Shown here in pieces: positions 12,682-24,789 of a stretch of DNA of 64,000 nucleotides. Below the pieces are notes generated by a model. It was not told the origin of the DNA, ran no database searches, and saw only the letters and a program-made list of their open reading frames with translations. The position numbers and the translations under genes were made by a program. Location: positions 21,309,578 through 21,373,577 of the forward strand of contig CM032131.1 of assembly GCA_018894105.1 (NCBI GenBank). The letters run 5' to 3'. This stretch comes from Jacaranda mimosifolia. Lineage: Eukaryota; Streptophyta; Magnoliopsida; Lamiales; Bignoniaceae. Positions within the stretch are counted from its first letter, which is position 1; each line of letters begins with the position of its first letter.

Positions 12682-12944
12682 AATTTTATTATCCAAACTT
12701 TAGTTGTAAACAATACATTTTTCTTATGATATGTAAGGATTTGAATGTCGATGATTTTTGTTGGGACCCACTTTTTCTTGTTTTAAACCACATACTTTTG
12801 TCTTTATTCCTTGGGGCATTACAATTTTATTATCCAAACTTTAGTTGTAAACAATACATTTTTTTTTTTATATGTAAGGATTTGAATGTCGAATGATTTT
12901 TGTTGGGACCCATTTTTTCTTGTTTTAAACTACATACTTTTGTC
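12662..12944. repeat. Direct duplication, about 141 bp, two copies
   Basis: The block from 'attccttggggcgttac' to 'cttttgtctt' at about 12662-12803 is repeated at 12804-12944 with few differences (gcgtt to gcatt, a poly-T length change). It spans the LTR-start motif and flanking internal-like sequence. From 12945 to about 13600 I recognise nothing. Confidence 0.8.
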
Positions 12945-13718
12945 TTACATAACCCGTGTGGACCCTATTACAGGAGATGTTGGCCAACTTCGTATCTGTT
13001 CACATTGCCTGTGGAAAAGTTAACTTGAGATTGTAGAACTAAAATTTAGTAAAGTTCTGAAAAAGCACCATGGTAGGAACTATAGAAAAGCACTAAATTT
13101 TCAACATACAAATACCCATTACCTTCTCAAAAACTACACCTTAAATGACAAAAGCAGTAATACAGTTGTCTCAAACTGACTGACCCTGGAGAAGTATGGA
13201 GAAGTTGGAGAAACTACAAGATACTATTCAAGTGTATAGCAGCACTCCCTATTCTAGAAATCCTCCTAAGAATTTAGAGTAGGAATAAGAAGATTTCTCT
13301 TCTTAAACATTGGCCAAAAGTTCAAAATATGAATTGTATTCCTAAAATATTCTGCTAGAAATGACTGCAGGAGGTAGCCTTATACATGCAAGGCTTTCAA
13401 TAACATTTCAAGCGTAGGATGTTCTATAGGCTTGTGATTTTGAGAAATTAGCTTTTAGCGCGGTACAAATTTCATTTCTAAACTCATATGTGCCTAGCTT
13501 TGGATTTTCTTCGAATTTATTCTGAAAAATCTTGCCTGTCTAGCCAAATTTAAGACTTGAGTTGTTATAGCTTCAAGAGCATTTACTGTGAGTGGAGTTG
13601 TAGCTCTTTATTTGCCAAGCACTGTCATTGTGCATTTATGACATCCACACTCATCTTTTTTATACACAACCCTTAATCTTATTTTGTCATTCTTAATGTA
13701 TTTAATCATCATATCTCT

Positions 13719-16581
13719 TGTAACACCCCAAAAATTTCACAATTATAGAATTTAATTTTAATATATTTAAATTTCATGATTTTTATATTATAGTTGCTAA
13801 ATTATTATTTTATTTAATTTTGGTGGTCAATTTGTTAATAAGAAAACTTTAATTTTAGAAATTTTAAAAGTTTGGGATCAATTAGAAATTTATTAAAACC
13901 TGATTGAACACTTTTTGAAAATGATGGGGTTTGCATGTGAGGGTATTGGTCAACAGGGTTTAAATTGTAATTTTAAAAATTTGTAGGGTCTAATTGGGGC
14001 TGATCGGAAACTTGGAGGACTAAATTGCATAAAATGAAAAGTTGAATTTTAAAACCAAACGGGCAGCAGATTTTTCCTATTTTTCTTCTTTCTTATTCTT
14101 TTCCTTTCTTATTCGTTTCCTTTTCTTTCTTCTTTTCTCCTTCTCCCATGAACCCACCACCGGCAACCACCAACGACCACACTAACCCCCTCAAACAGCT
14201 CCCCTCCACCCTTTGACCACTTTCCTCCACCCATGCACAGCTGGAAACCGACGAGCCACCATGAGTGAAGAGGACCGAGACACCATTCACGGGGGGCGAA
14301 CAGGGTTTGCATTTTTCCAGCGATGACTTGGATAGTTGAAGGGTGTTTCGGGTAGCTCTTGGTGAGGAAAAGCAAGATATGTGGTTGCATGTGGTTTGGC
14401 GCGGCGGAGAAGAAGAAGAAAACCGGCAATCGGAGCACAGCGGAGGAAATGAGGGTTGAGGGCTGTTGAGCTCATTTTCAGTGGCTACAAGCCTCGAAAC
14501 AATAAACCAAAGGCGGCATTGGATTCAGGAGCTCGAAAGAAGTAGATTGGTGGCGGCGCTGAAATTTTTCGGCGGCGGAGAGGCAATTTCACCTCCTCGA
14601 TGCAACGAACGCACCTGTGTCATTGGTTTGTGGTTTCGAAACTCCAGTGGCAAACTTTGATTTATTTGGTTGTATTTGATATATATGTATATGTATATAG
14701 TATGTCTTACCTTGGAGACTTTGTATTGCATGCCAAGATTGATGGAATGGATAAGTGATATGTATATATAGAGGTGAAAAATGCAAGATTCCCATGCAAG
14801 GAATATTGATAGTAGACCCAGACACATCATGCAAAATGCCAAAAATTTGGATTCAATAATGGTATTAAGAATTATGTAATGAGACTAAGAGGCATATGAC
14901 TAAGAATAATTAATTGTAGAATTTAGACTATTTTGTATGAATTGATTAGGATAATGATATGATACGCTTTTGTAGTTAAGAATGGGATATCATGATATTT
15001 ATGGGACCGATATAGAATGTCTTGATAAATTCTAGAATAATCGATATATTGGAATACTTGTGTAGATACTATCGATGAGCCTATATCACCATATTGATTT
15101 ATAAGCTAGTAATGTTAGAATACTCATGGTACCATTCTAGAACGTTACTAGAGTCGAATAGGAATTTAACTTTGGAAATATTCTTTTGACTAGGTGACGA
15201 AGAATTGGGTCCTGTCGACCTATAGATTGTGGGTTGTGGTTGTTTTGCTGTAACTACAAGAGGTGAGGGTTTGCCAATCTGGCACCTTTCCTAATTATTT
15301 GTTATTTGTGATAAGCTCTCGTGTAGGTTTTCTATTTCTGTAACCGTACTCTATCTGTTTGAAATCTGAAATGTGTTGGAATTCTGATTTGCTATCAGTT
15401 ATCTGATTTGAACACCCCTGTGAGGGTTATCATTGATATCGATTCTGTTTCTGTCTCTTCTGGCGCCCATAACCTTATATGTTATCTATATCTCAGTTGT
15501 CTGTCTGTTTGTCTCGTATCTGTACTAATTTGTTCTGTTCTCTTTTGCCTTGCCGGCATATCTATTATCTGTATAGCTTTATTTGGCTATGTTGGCTTAT
15601 CTGAATTTGTTAGTTGCTATCCTATTGCCTTGGTGGCATTTCTGTTCTGTTCTGTTCTGTTTTGGGAATCAGCGGTGTGCTAGGGACTTTCCCCTGGGCA
15701 TCTGCATAAACGGTTGTGAATTCTGTTATGTGTACAAAGAAAATGTGGGCCAAGGGCCAATCTAGGCAAAATGTTTGGTTATATAAGGCACGCTTGGGAC
15801 TTTCCCCTCGGTGTCAACGATATACTAGGGACTTTCCCATGGGTGTCGGCGATACGCTAGGGACTCTCCCCTGGGTATCGGTGGTACGCTAGGGACTCTT
15901 CCCTGGGTACCAGCAGTGTGCTAGTATGGGCATCTGCCATATACCAAGTTGTTACGCTTAGGTAATTTGTTTGTCTGACTGGAATAAGGTGATTATGCAA
16001 TGCATGTCTGTAGTTTTCTTGGAATGCATGTGCTTTGGGTTTGTTTTGCCTATCTGAATTCTATCTGTCTGAAATCTGTCTTGGAGCAATTAGGCATGAG
16101 CGTTTCCTATTTTGCTATGTTTACTGTTTGATTATGAATCTGTCATATTCTATATATTTATTTGATGATCTGTTAAGTTGAACCTTCCTCGATATATCTC
16201 TTCTGTATTTCTTAAGCTATCCCTCAATGAGCCTTTGGACTTACTCCCCCAATATCTCTTGACATTTTCAGACAGGTTTTGGTGATGACTTTGTACTTCA
16301 AGCTTGGAAGGATGTAAATATGTTTTGTAATAGGATATGTGCTTAAACTTGTGTATGGATCACTTTTATGTTTAGTGAGAACTTGGAAATGCTATGAGAC
16401 ATTTGACTTTAACTTATGAATTGTAATAGGTATGAATCGATGAATGATGAACTTGTGATGGTTTGAAATTCATACCTTTGTAAGACGTGCTTAGGTTGAA
16501 GATTGTTGTTAGCCTTGAAATTTTTGGAAAAATTTTCTGATGGGCCTATTGTTAGAATCATGTATGAGATTTAAGTCTACA
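13719..16581 (+). mobile_element. Solo LTR, Gypsy-type, with perfect 5-bp target duplication
   Basis: It starts TGTAACACCCC and ends ...GTCTACA. The flanks are TCTCT at 13714-13718 and TCTCT at 16582-16586. No internal domain is present, so it probably formed by recombination between two LTRs. It contains a GC-rich islet (about 14140-14640), a minisatellite (about 15783-15935), a 'gagcctttggactt' motif (16229-16242) and TTTTGTAATAG at 16323-16333. Removing it rejoins the MULE frame as ...HCFKRD and MIKYIKND... Open frames within the islet, up to 109 codons on the minus strand, have no recognisable domain. Confidence 0.9.
15660..15935. repeat. Minisatellite in solo LTR, unit about 33 bp
   Basis: Four to five imperfect units contain 'ctagggactttcccctggg' plus a variable tail such as 'tgtcggcgatacg' at about 15783-15935, with one isolated unit at 15670-15710. 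The tract is GC-rich relative to its surroundings and lies about 300 bp before the palindrome-like motif at 16229. Confidence 0.85.
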
Positions 16582-17015
16582 TCTCTTTTAAAGCAATGAC
16601 TTTCAATTGCAAACTTAGCCTCATCTTTAGAATTGAAAATCAAACCCAATTTAAATTCAAGATTTTTATTTTCTATCCTAGGATTGAACAAGGGTTACTG
16701 CACTCCCATCTCCTCATCAGAACCATGTGTGCTATTCAAATAACCACTATCAACAAGATCTTCCTCACCATCTGAAACTTGCAACCTAGCATACATCTCT
16801 TCACTAATAAACTAATTCCCTTCTATTGTATTTCCCCTATTTGTCTCACCAAATTTAGCCTCATGATCTACATAAGCCTCAAATAACTTGCCATCATCCT
16901 CCATATCAAAGTCACTCTAATAGAACACATCATCATCCTCATTTGAATCATCCCCATCACTCATACCATCCCCACTCAAACAGTTCCTGCCATCTAAACT
17001 AGCCCGATCCTTATC

Positions 17016-17784
17016 CAAGGTTGTCTCAATAAAATCGCAGGCTCAAGGCGAAACATAAAAATGAGGCCTTTAATATATAATAAATAAATAATTTTCTAAT
17101 ACACATATCTTTTTAGTAATCATTTTGTATTTTATAGAAAAAACTTGTCGTATAAAATATTATTATCTAAAATTTATTCTCTAACTTGTTTGAGATGCAA
17201 AATTATTAATTATATTTTATAATTAATTTCATCTAACATTCTTTTTTAATTGATCAACATAGTTAGCCCATTTTATCTTTCTTGAGATGTTGACCGATTT
17301 TATTGATTTTAATTTTGAAAAACTTATTTCGAAAAAAGATAAATAAATTTAAGAAATAAAACCTTGATTTATAGTAAAAGAGAATTAATGCTAATATTAT
17401 TTAGTGATTAATATTGAAAAAGAATGCATGAGATAGGGTTTTGATAAGTAAAAAAAATAAGAATTAAAAGGATAGTGGAGATTTAGGAGAATCAAAAGTA
17501 ATAAAATTTATATTTATATTTTTAATTAATTATTTATTATAAGTTTAACCAATAAGGTTAGGCCTAAATTGTTTGAAAAAGAAAACATATACATGAGGCT
17601 TCTAAACTAAAGACTTATTTTTTTTAGGCCTAATGTGAAAAAAAAAAGAAAAAATAAGCATTATATATACCTATATATATATATATTTAGGCCTAAAATA
17701 TAGAAAAAAATACACATAGGAGACCTCCAAAATTTAGAGGCCTAAGATGGTCGCTTTTCTTGACTAAAGGTAGAGCCACCCCTG
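17016..17784. mobile_element. Non-autonomous hAT-like element
   Basis: The 769-bp AT-rich insert has imperfect terminal inverted repeats: the right end in reverse complement reads CAGGGGTGGCTC and the left end reads CAAGGTTGTCTC (9 of 12 identical). It is flanked by 8-bp near-duplicates tccttatc (17008-17015) and tcctcatc (17785-17792). Eight-base target duplications are the hAT hallmark. Internal 'aggcct' motifs recur near both ends. Removing the element with one flank copy rejoins the MULE frame as VIIDEDRASLDGRN. No transposase is recognisable. Confidence 0.8.
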
Positions 17785-18846
17785 TCCTCATCAATAATGA
17801 CAAATTCCTTGACCAATCTACCCTCAATATGCTGTTTAGTTTGGCTCTCCATAAACTCTCCCAAGTCCAAATCTTCTAAGTACATATCAACCTCATAATT
17901 TTTAGGTATATAATTCCTTATATCATACACATCTGGATCTTTTTCTATGCACTTACATTGCCTATCAAAATTCTTCCCTTATTTAAGCCAAAACCTAATA
18001 CCATCCTTCTACTTGTATTCTAAGTCCTTAGCATAACCCCACAAATCAATCATCCCAATCATATCTACATTCACAAAGTCAAAATACTCCAATTTTCCTT
18101 CTAAGTACTCTCTATGTGGAGTACGTTTTAAAATTCTAGTATAGTGAATTTTTAATGTAAAACATGTTGGATTCCTCATAACACCTAATTTCATTAATTC
18201 ATTTATTTGAAGTAAAGTTTTAACAAATTAAAAACAAGAAGCAAATAAACACCAATTAGATACACATAACATATTGTAGCATCTACCAAACTAAAGTAAA
18301 CTCAACTCTTACCTAAATTAAAGTACACAAAACATAAACTAGCATGTATTCAAATTACAATACACCAATTAGATACCCAAACTGTACCCTAAATTACATG
18401 TATTCAAACAGAAACCAAGATTACCTAAATTGTGCCCCAAGTAAAGTATCCTAACTAGCATGCATTCAAATATGAACTCTATAAAATCGCATTTAACCTT
18501 AAAACAAAACAAAAACTTGCATAAATTTCAGAAGGTAAAATAAAGAATTCAGTTGGGCTTAAAGAAATAAGCAATACTACAGAAGCTAAGAAATATTGTC
18601 GTAATTATTTGTGAGATCCAATGCATGCTTGCATCTCATTGCCATTTCACTAATTACCTCTTCTACTCTATTCAACAAACCTCCAGCAACCTTCTGCTCT
18701 CGTTTTCTCTAATTTGGGGCTCTAAAACTTCAAAATTTCTGATCACAATCTATTTTGGTATGATAAATTTAAGATATTATGGAATATTTTACTGAAATTC
18801 GAGGGAAATTTGAGGGATTGAAATTTGGGGGAAAAGGGTTGTGTGT

Positions 18847-18900
18847 TTTAGGGGAGAGAATTGGCGGAAATGACTTTGACCCAAACTTCTCTCCCCTAAA
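18847..18900. repeat. 14-bp perfect inverted repeat near the MULE end
   Basis: TTTAGGGGAGAGAA at 18847-18860 is matched by its exact complement at 18887-18900, leaving a 26-bp loop. It lies about 190 bp inside the MULE terminus, in the presumed transposase 5' region. Function is unknown. Confidence 0.8.
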
Positions 18901-19088
18901 CCCTAATAGATGAAGTCTTTCCCTCTTGTACATGACCACTTTCCGTCAGACTTAACTGGATTGTTAATGGCAGGGACACGATGTGTTAAAAAATGGATAC
19001 TTTAGGGACCAATTTTATAACTACGAACTATTTAGAGACTAAAACTGAATAAGTAGCTAAGTTTGAGGACAAATTATAATTTTACCTT

Positions 19089-20060
19089 TTTATTTCATCG
19101 AAAAAATTCAAAATATTTCTAATCATAAATTCGATATTTTATCTCATTACAAAATTTAAAATTCAAAATATCTTTTTATTGAAATTATATTTTATCATAT
19201 TTTACAACAATTTTTTCAATTTATCTAGATAAAAAAGATTATTATGTGTGTTTTATTTTTAAATAATGTACCTAGAGTAATTTAACTTTTTGAAGTATAT
19301 CATTTTGTTAAGTAGTTATAATTAATCTAATTCTCCTATCAACTGAATGAAGAAAAAATTATGCATTTTTTTATGAAATTTACATAATTATATTGAATAA
19401 AATATATAGTATTTCAATTGCTTAATTATTATTTTTTTATGGGGAATTCACTTAATATACTTGGTATATACAATTCAATTAATTGAATATTTGTTTATAT
19501 TTATAATATTTATATAAAAATATTTCAGTCTCTATCAAAAGATAAATAAAGTATATATATTATTTATAATAATTCACTTATATATGTAATTAGAAACTTA
19601 GAATTCACTACTAATTAGAATACTATTTTATATAACGTGTGTATATTTTATATTTTAATAATCTATACTTTGAAGATTTATGACGATTCAGAGAACATAC
19701 TTTTTCGTGTCTTGGCATGATTGAAAATGAGACACAAAGTAGACACATTGACACTATCTAATAAGTATATGTTTAAAGTTGAATAGTTTTATTAAACAAA
19801 ATTATCAAGTTGAAACAAATAAACTAGTTTTTTATATCTAATAATCTATTTGTGATCACAGATATAATCATTTCATTTCAGTTAAAGGATATATTTTAAT
19901 TAAATATTATCACCTCGACAACTTATTAAATAATTTTCTATTATTAAACATTTTAAATATAATATTAAACAATTATTATGTATTAATAATTAAATTTTAT
20001 TGAGCTGAGTTCAAGCTCGACTAATACTGAGCTCAGAGCTCGAGCTCGAGCTTGAGCCTA
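19089..20060. other. AT-rich stretch without recognised features
   Basis: Roughly 970 bp is very AT-rich, with no frame of note on either strand. The right edge (20000-20060) has alternating GAGCTC/AGCTCG words, a pattern seen inside some plant transposon relics. I see nothing further to call. Confidence 0.5.
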
Positions 20061-20065
20061 TAATT

Positions 20066-20165
20066 TTGCCCCATAGGTTCAACAGGTAGGTCCCGTGTGT
20101 GTAGCACTTTGCCCCACAAGTTCAAGAGGTGGCTTCCACACACATAGCACTTTGCCCCGTATAGC
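20066..20165. repeat. Short tandem repeat, unit about 43 bp
   Basis: Units share 'tagcactttgcccc' followed by 'aagttcaa' or 'taggttcaa' words; about two and a half imperfect copies. It forms the left edge of the Gypsy pol relic that begins near 20170. Confidence 0.6.
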
Positions 20166-20169
20166 ACTT

Positions 20170-22449
20170 AGCTCCCAATATTCCAACTGGTGATTACTCC
20201 AATACCATTTTATATCAACACACATCCTAAGCCTTCTTTAGAAGCATCGGTTTATACCACAAATTCTCAATACCATCTTGTAGTGCTAATATTAATGTTG
20301 ACGTAAATATTTTCTTAAGGTCTTAAAAACTAACCTCATATTTCTCAGTCTATTAAAATGACACCTTTTTCTATGTCAGTTCCAATAGCAAAGTTGCTAT
20401 TTTTAAGAAATCCCAAACCTCTTGTGATAATATACCAATCCCAAGAAACTTATCATCTTAGTTACCATTTTTGGCATTTTCCATTCTAGTATTGCTTCAA
20501 TTTTGGATGATCAACCGTGATCTCATTTTTAGAAATGAAATGACCCATAAAGGCTATCTTATCAAGTCAAAACTCATACTTCTTGAACTTAGCATAGAGT
20601 TTTTGTTCTCAAAGTATTTGTAATAGTATCCTCATACATTCTTCGTGTTCCTCATCACTCTTTCGATAGACCAAAATATTATCAACAAAACAATCACAAT
20701 CTAGTTTAGATATGGCCTAAACACACAGTGCATTAAATCCATAAATTCCCCATGCGCATTAGTAAATCCAAATGGCATTACCATGAACTCAAGATGACTA
20801 TATTAAGTGTTCAGTATCGTCTTAGACATATCCTTCTCTCCAATATTTAGTTGGTAGTACCCTTATCTAATACCAATTTTGAAATAGACTTGAGATCCTT
20901 GTAATTGATCAAAAGTTTCTCTCCTTGTAATTGATCAAAAGTTTCTCTATTTTGGCAAGGGGTATTTATTCTTAATCATTACATGATTCAAGCCTCAGTA
21001 GTCTATACACATTCTCAAAGTCCTATCCTTTTTCTTTATAAAATGAATAACACTAGGGTTCTGCAAGCAAATGAAGTTGACCAAATATACCCACTTTCTA
21101 GTAGCTCTTACAACTATACCTTAAGTTACTTAAGTTCTCCTAGTGCCATCATGTACTGTGCCTTAGATATTGGGGTCGTCCCTAAAAGAACTTCAATGGT
21201 AAATTCGACTTCGCAATTAAGAGTAGAGAAATTAATTCCTCAGGGAATACAATAGGCAATTCACAACTACAAGAACTTCGTCAATCTTAATCTTTTCCTT
21301 ACGTTTATTGATCAAGTAAGCTAGGTATACTATCCTACCTATTCTCAGTGCATCAAAATCAAAGTCATTCTAGTTATCTTCCACTCTTCAATTAGTTCAA
21401 TTATTGGTTTTCCAGGCATACACAAACTAGCTATTACAAAATAACAATTTCAAGCCAAAGCAACTACTAAATAGAAAACCTAATCTACTAAAATAACACG
21501 AATAAAAAATTCAAAATAAAGTCCTACCAAATTCTAGATGTTAATTCTTCTACTCTAATCTTTATCATTGCCACTATTTGGATCTGGCTCTTCAATATCC
21601 TCATTCAAGCCAACTTGTTCTAAGTCTTTCTTAAACTCTTCTTCATTCTCCTTATTCCGCTTTTCTTCAATTGATTCTTTTCTAGATCCTCTTCCACTAA
21701 CTCATCAGTAAAACAAGTTAATAGATGTTGTACTACCATAAGATCTCTCATGGTTATTTAAAATCCATTTATCCTCAGTGATGTCACTCATGTAACTCAT
21801 TGCTACAATGATCTAATGCTTATAAATAGACATCTAGTTGTTTTTCTAACTCTTCAGATCACTACTTATATAACTATATCGAACATGTTTACTTCTACAA
21901 GGGTCCCTATCTTCCTCAAGCTAATGTAAAATTAGGTTAGGTTAATCCTTTCGAGGCGTATTGAAGTTTTTGAAAATGGGTCGCTTGCAGCTGGAGTTGT
22001 ATCTTTCACTTTCTCTAACCTTGATCGGGTAGGGTAAAGCACTTATATGATGGACTAGCTTACTTGGGCTTTAACCCACCATCTTAACAAATAAGCTTAG
22101 ATTAGTAAAAGAAAATATCAAAGTACTCTAAGGAGTCTTCAATGAAGATAGTTAAGGATTCACAATTCTTAAGGGATGAAAACTAATAAATCTTAGAGCA
22201 TTTTGAATCCAAATGTCAGTATGTCATGGATCCTATCGTCTAGTACCAAAAGTATGTTTGATCATATTAGCTAGCTAACTATATAAAATCCTTCATAGTC
22301 CTCAATATCAAATGACATTTAATCAATCATTTCAGTATTCAAATCGAAACACTCAGATCAATTCCTAAGAGTTCTATCCCATATTCCACAGTCCGAGGAT
22401 CTTATCTCGACATAGCCTAAGTTTAAAACCTAGGCTCTGATACCACTCT
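20170..22449 (-). pseudogene. Gypsy retrotransposon relic: reverse transcriptase region to primer-binding site
   Basis: Minus-strand translation gives decayed Gypsy reverse transcriptase and RNase H pieces: VIHFIKKKDRTLRMCID near 21010-21050, [15 protein letters not shown] near 20740-20785, and, with a frameshift in the usual F-V-D-D position, a DNILVYRKSDEEHEE-like stretch near 20650-20690. RNase H YTDASKEGLGCVLI lies near 20220-20260. Stops and shifts are frequent. A partial duplication of 18-20 bases at about 20905-20945 breaks the frame. The gag region (about 21500-22400) is not convincingly readable. A tRNA-Met primer-binding site at 22434-22445 marks the 5' end. Integrase and the 3' LTR are absent. 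The clade is not determined. Confidence 0.8.
22434..22445 (-). other. Primer-binding site of Gypsy relic
   Basis: The minus strand reads TGGTATCAGAGC. A few bases further right begins tatcacgccccgag, the complement of an LTR 3' end. Confidence 0.85.
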
Positions 22450-22655
22450 ATCACGCCCCGAGCCTGGGAGTCTGTTGGCTATGAGAATTACCTCCAAACC
22501 CATCGCTAAAGCTTTTACACTAGTCGCTCTTTCAATATTTATGAAAGCAAGAGTAAGCTAAGGATCCATAATATAAAACTATAAAAGGATAAATATAACG
22601 TAGATACTCCACTCAAAGGATCTAATCATACTTATAATAAGGATTTAAGTCTCAA
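22450..22655 (-). repeat. Partial 5' LTR of Gypsy relic
   Basis: About 205 bp adjoin the primer-binding site before the sequence changes character into a Copia-type LTR. No full LTR or TSD can be defined, and the right boundary is approximate. Confidence 0.5.
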
Positions 22656-24750
22656 AAAATTACCTTCAAATCTAAATCCAAAGGCAAGAGGAAGAAGACT
22701 CCAATGAACACTTCAATGGATCAACTCACACACAGCAGAGGCACTCAACGTTTGAGTGCCTTCCATGGCTCCAAATATGCTCAAATTTTATATAAAGTAC
22801 CACAAACACCAAGGAAGATGTTGTAAAAATTTTGTGCGAATCAGAACTTCCTAAGTCCTTCAATTTTGCAGCAAAAAAGCCAAACAACAATGGATCATCA
22901 AGGAGCAATAAGTCCCACAAGTGTTGGACCTTTACTGTAATAATCCACACACCCAATGACATCTCTAAATCAACCCCAAATCTGCTAGACAATATGAGGA
23001 TGAAGGTAAGGGAGTGGTGGTTTTGAGATGAATTGGAGAAGAAGAGAGTTTGGAGAGTGTGAAGCTTTAACACATGAAAAATCACACTTTGGGAGGGAAA
23101 AAGGGAATCTAATGGAGAGACCATCACATGGCTGGCCATGATCTGTATTTATAGAGATGAGGGTGAAATGCAAATTGGCATCACACCTCCCATGCTTGTT
23201 GGCAACTTTCCAACTCGCATGTGAATTTGAATTTCACATGTATTTGCATTTAATTTGCATCTTTATTTCATCTTATGAAATGTAATGCAAATTAACTCTA
23301 ATTAAATTCAAATGAACTTTTTCATTTGAAATCCCCTCCAAATTCTAAATATTCATTTTAATTAAATAAACTCTTTAATTTAATTAATTGATTTTACTTA
23401 ACTCTTTAAGTTAATAGGTGTCAACTTAACTCTTTAAGTTATTATGATTGATTAATTGTCACATGGCACCAATTAAATTAACTACTTAATTTAATTGGTC
23501 TAATTTAGCTCTGTAAATTATTTTAATCAATTTAATAATTAAATTAATCAAGCCAAGTTGACCAAAAATTAGTCAATCGAATTCTTCCAAAATCGCCTAG
23601 GTGAATTTTCTAACTCCTTAGAAAATTCCTCCCATCAAGTAAGAACTTCTTTTAGGCTTTAATTTTGTATGTGACCCATTAGGTTCATCCATTCATTGGA
23701 CATGGGCTCACAACTCATTATAATATTTCGAATATTGAAATATTCACATTAGTTTAAACTCCTTTAAACGAATAACTCTTTCAATTAATCTCTATTAATC
23801 GAAGAGTACCCAATCTCTATAGTCAATGTCTAGCAACAAGCTCATGAAGCCCAACTAATCAGATGAAATGAATATGTCCTGATGAACCATTCTAGCTCTC
23901 TACCTAACATACAAATACAGTCCTTCCATCTCCTTTCTCCCAAAAGAGGCCTAGGGCAAAATATTTGTTGACTCCCCAATAGCCTCTATAACTATGTTTC
24001 TAATTCCAATGTTCGATTGCCTTTTATGACCTCATCTTTGAAAAACTCTTTTCCAAATTGTCATACTTCTTTGTGCAAGGATTTTCTGGAATCAATCATT
24101 ATAGAATACACAAGAGATGTACTCGTCCGTCACAATGACAAGGCGATAGATCTCACAAACCTCCCTATTTAAGTAGTTCATACCCAATCTCAACCCGGAT
24201 GATCCGCCACATGGTCGCTAAAGAGTCAAAGTGTGAGGATCTAAACACAAGATTAATATAGATCCTCAGGTGAAAGGACTAATTATATGAACCAATATAA
24301 GCTGGAGAACTTTCCACTACCGACTCGCCACTCCGGCTATCTAGTGTATCCTCCGAGTGGGTCATTAGTGAACTTATTCTTTAACAAGCACCTACCAATA
24401 CACACCCATGTCTAACATGGATTGCTCATGAAATGGAACAATATCCAACTCCTTGGATTTTTGCATCATTAGTGCAAGTCTATCCGAATCTTAGATGCAC
24501 GTCTCATATGATTCTAAGACTTGGAATATTTAAAATCATGACAGTAGAGACTTATTTCATGATCATCACTCAGTGTGCAACCAAGACCTATAGTGTGGCA
24601 TGATTTAGGGGTTTCAATCAAATGCTAGTGAAGTAAAATAAGCATAAGATGAAGATGGCTATTTTATATGAATATTATTCAATCAAGATTATATCATAAC
24701 TGAAATAGTTTACATACCAATCTAATTGGTTGTAGGGCACTATTCCAACA
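22656..24750 (-). repeat. Copia-type LTR, probably solo
   Basis: The + strand ends gggcactattccaaca at 24750, so on the minus strand the LTR begins TGTTGGAATAGTGCCC. No internal domain or second LTR is adjacent, so it is a solo LTR or truncated copy. The other end is unclear: there is no clean TG/CA terminus near 22656. A possible 5-bp duplication, attta, occurs at both sides but is weak. It contains a 137-codon minus-strand open frame (22726-23139) with no recognisable domain, which I do not call a gene. Confidence 0.6.
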
Positions 24751-24789
24751 ATTTAGTTCGTATGGGATGGGGTATCACAATATAGATCC

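Larger units (their letters stand above)
13620..19088 (-). pseudogene. Mutator-like element transposase relic (N-terminal part), interrupted
   Basis: On the minus strand the frame starts near 18194 with a PB1-like N-terminal domain (KLEYFDFVNVD, then GYAKDLEYK). A stop-broken continuation ends in DPDVYDIRNYIPKNYEVD (about 17880-17945), then an acidic linker. Next comes the start of the MuDR-type domain, FKLGLIFNSKDEAKFAIE, at about 16590-16650. The same domain continues left of a solo LTR as MIKYIKNDKIRLRVV (about 13670-13712). The catalytic DDE region and zinc knuckle are not found. Upstream, about 18940-19088 resembles MULE terminal sequence ('cctcaaactta', 'gtccctgcc'). A 769-bp hAT insertion and a 2.86-kb solo LTR split the gene. 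A gene duplicate captured by a MULE is less likely, since these are transposase domains. Confidence 0.8.

Noticed and set aside
13000..13610. Continuation of the MULE catalytic region left of the solo LTR
   Set aside because: Translation beyond about 13620 no longer resembles a MULE transposase and no DDE-region motif is visible, so it is left unannotated.
14109..14438. 109-codon minus-strand open frame
   Set aside because: It falls in the GC-rich islet of a solo LTR. Overlapping frames of similar length exist on both strands, which argues for base composition rather than coding.
15783..15935. CRISPR-like array of about 33-bp repeats
   Set aside because: Units are contiguous and imperfect with no unique spacers; it is a minisatellite in a plant LTR.
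22726..23139. 137-codon minus-strand open frame
   Set aside because: Lies within a Copia-type LTR, lacks a recognisable domain and has a composition like translated LTR leader; judged a chance frame.
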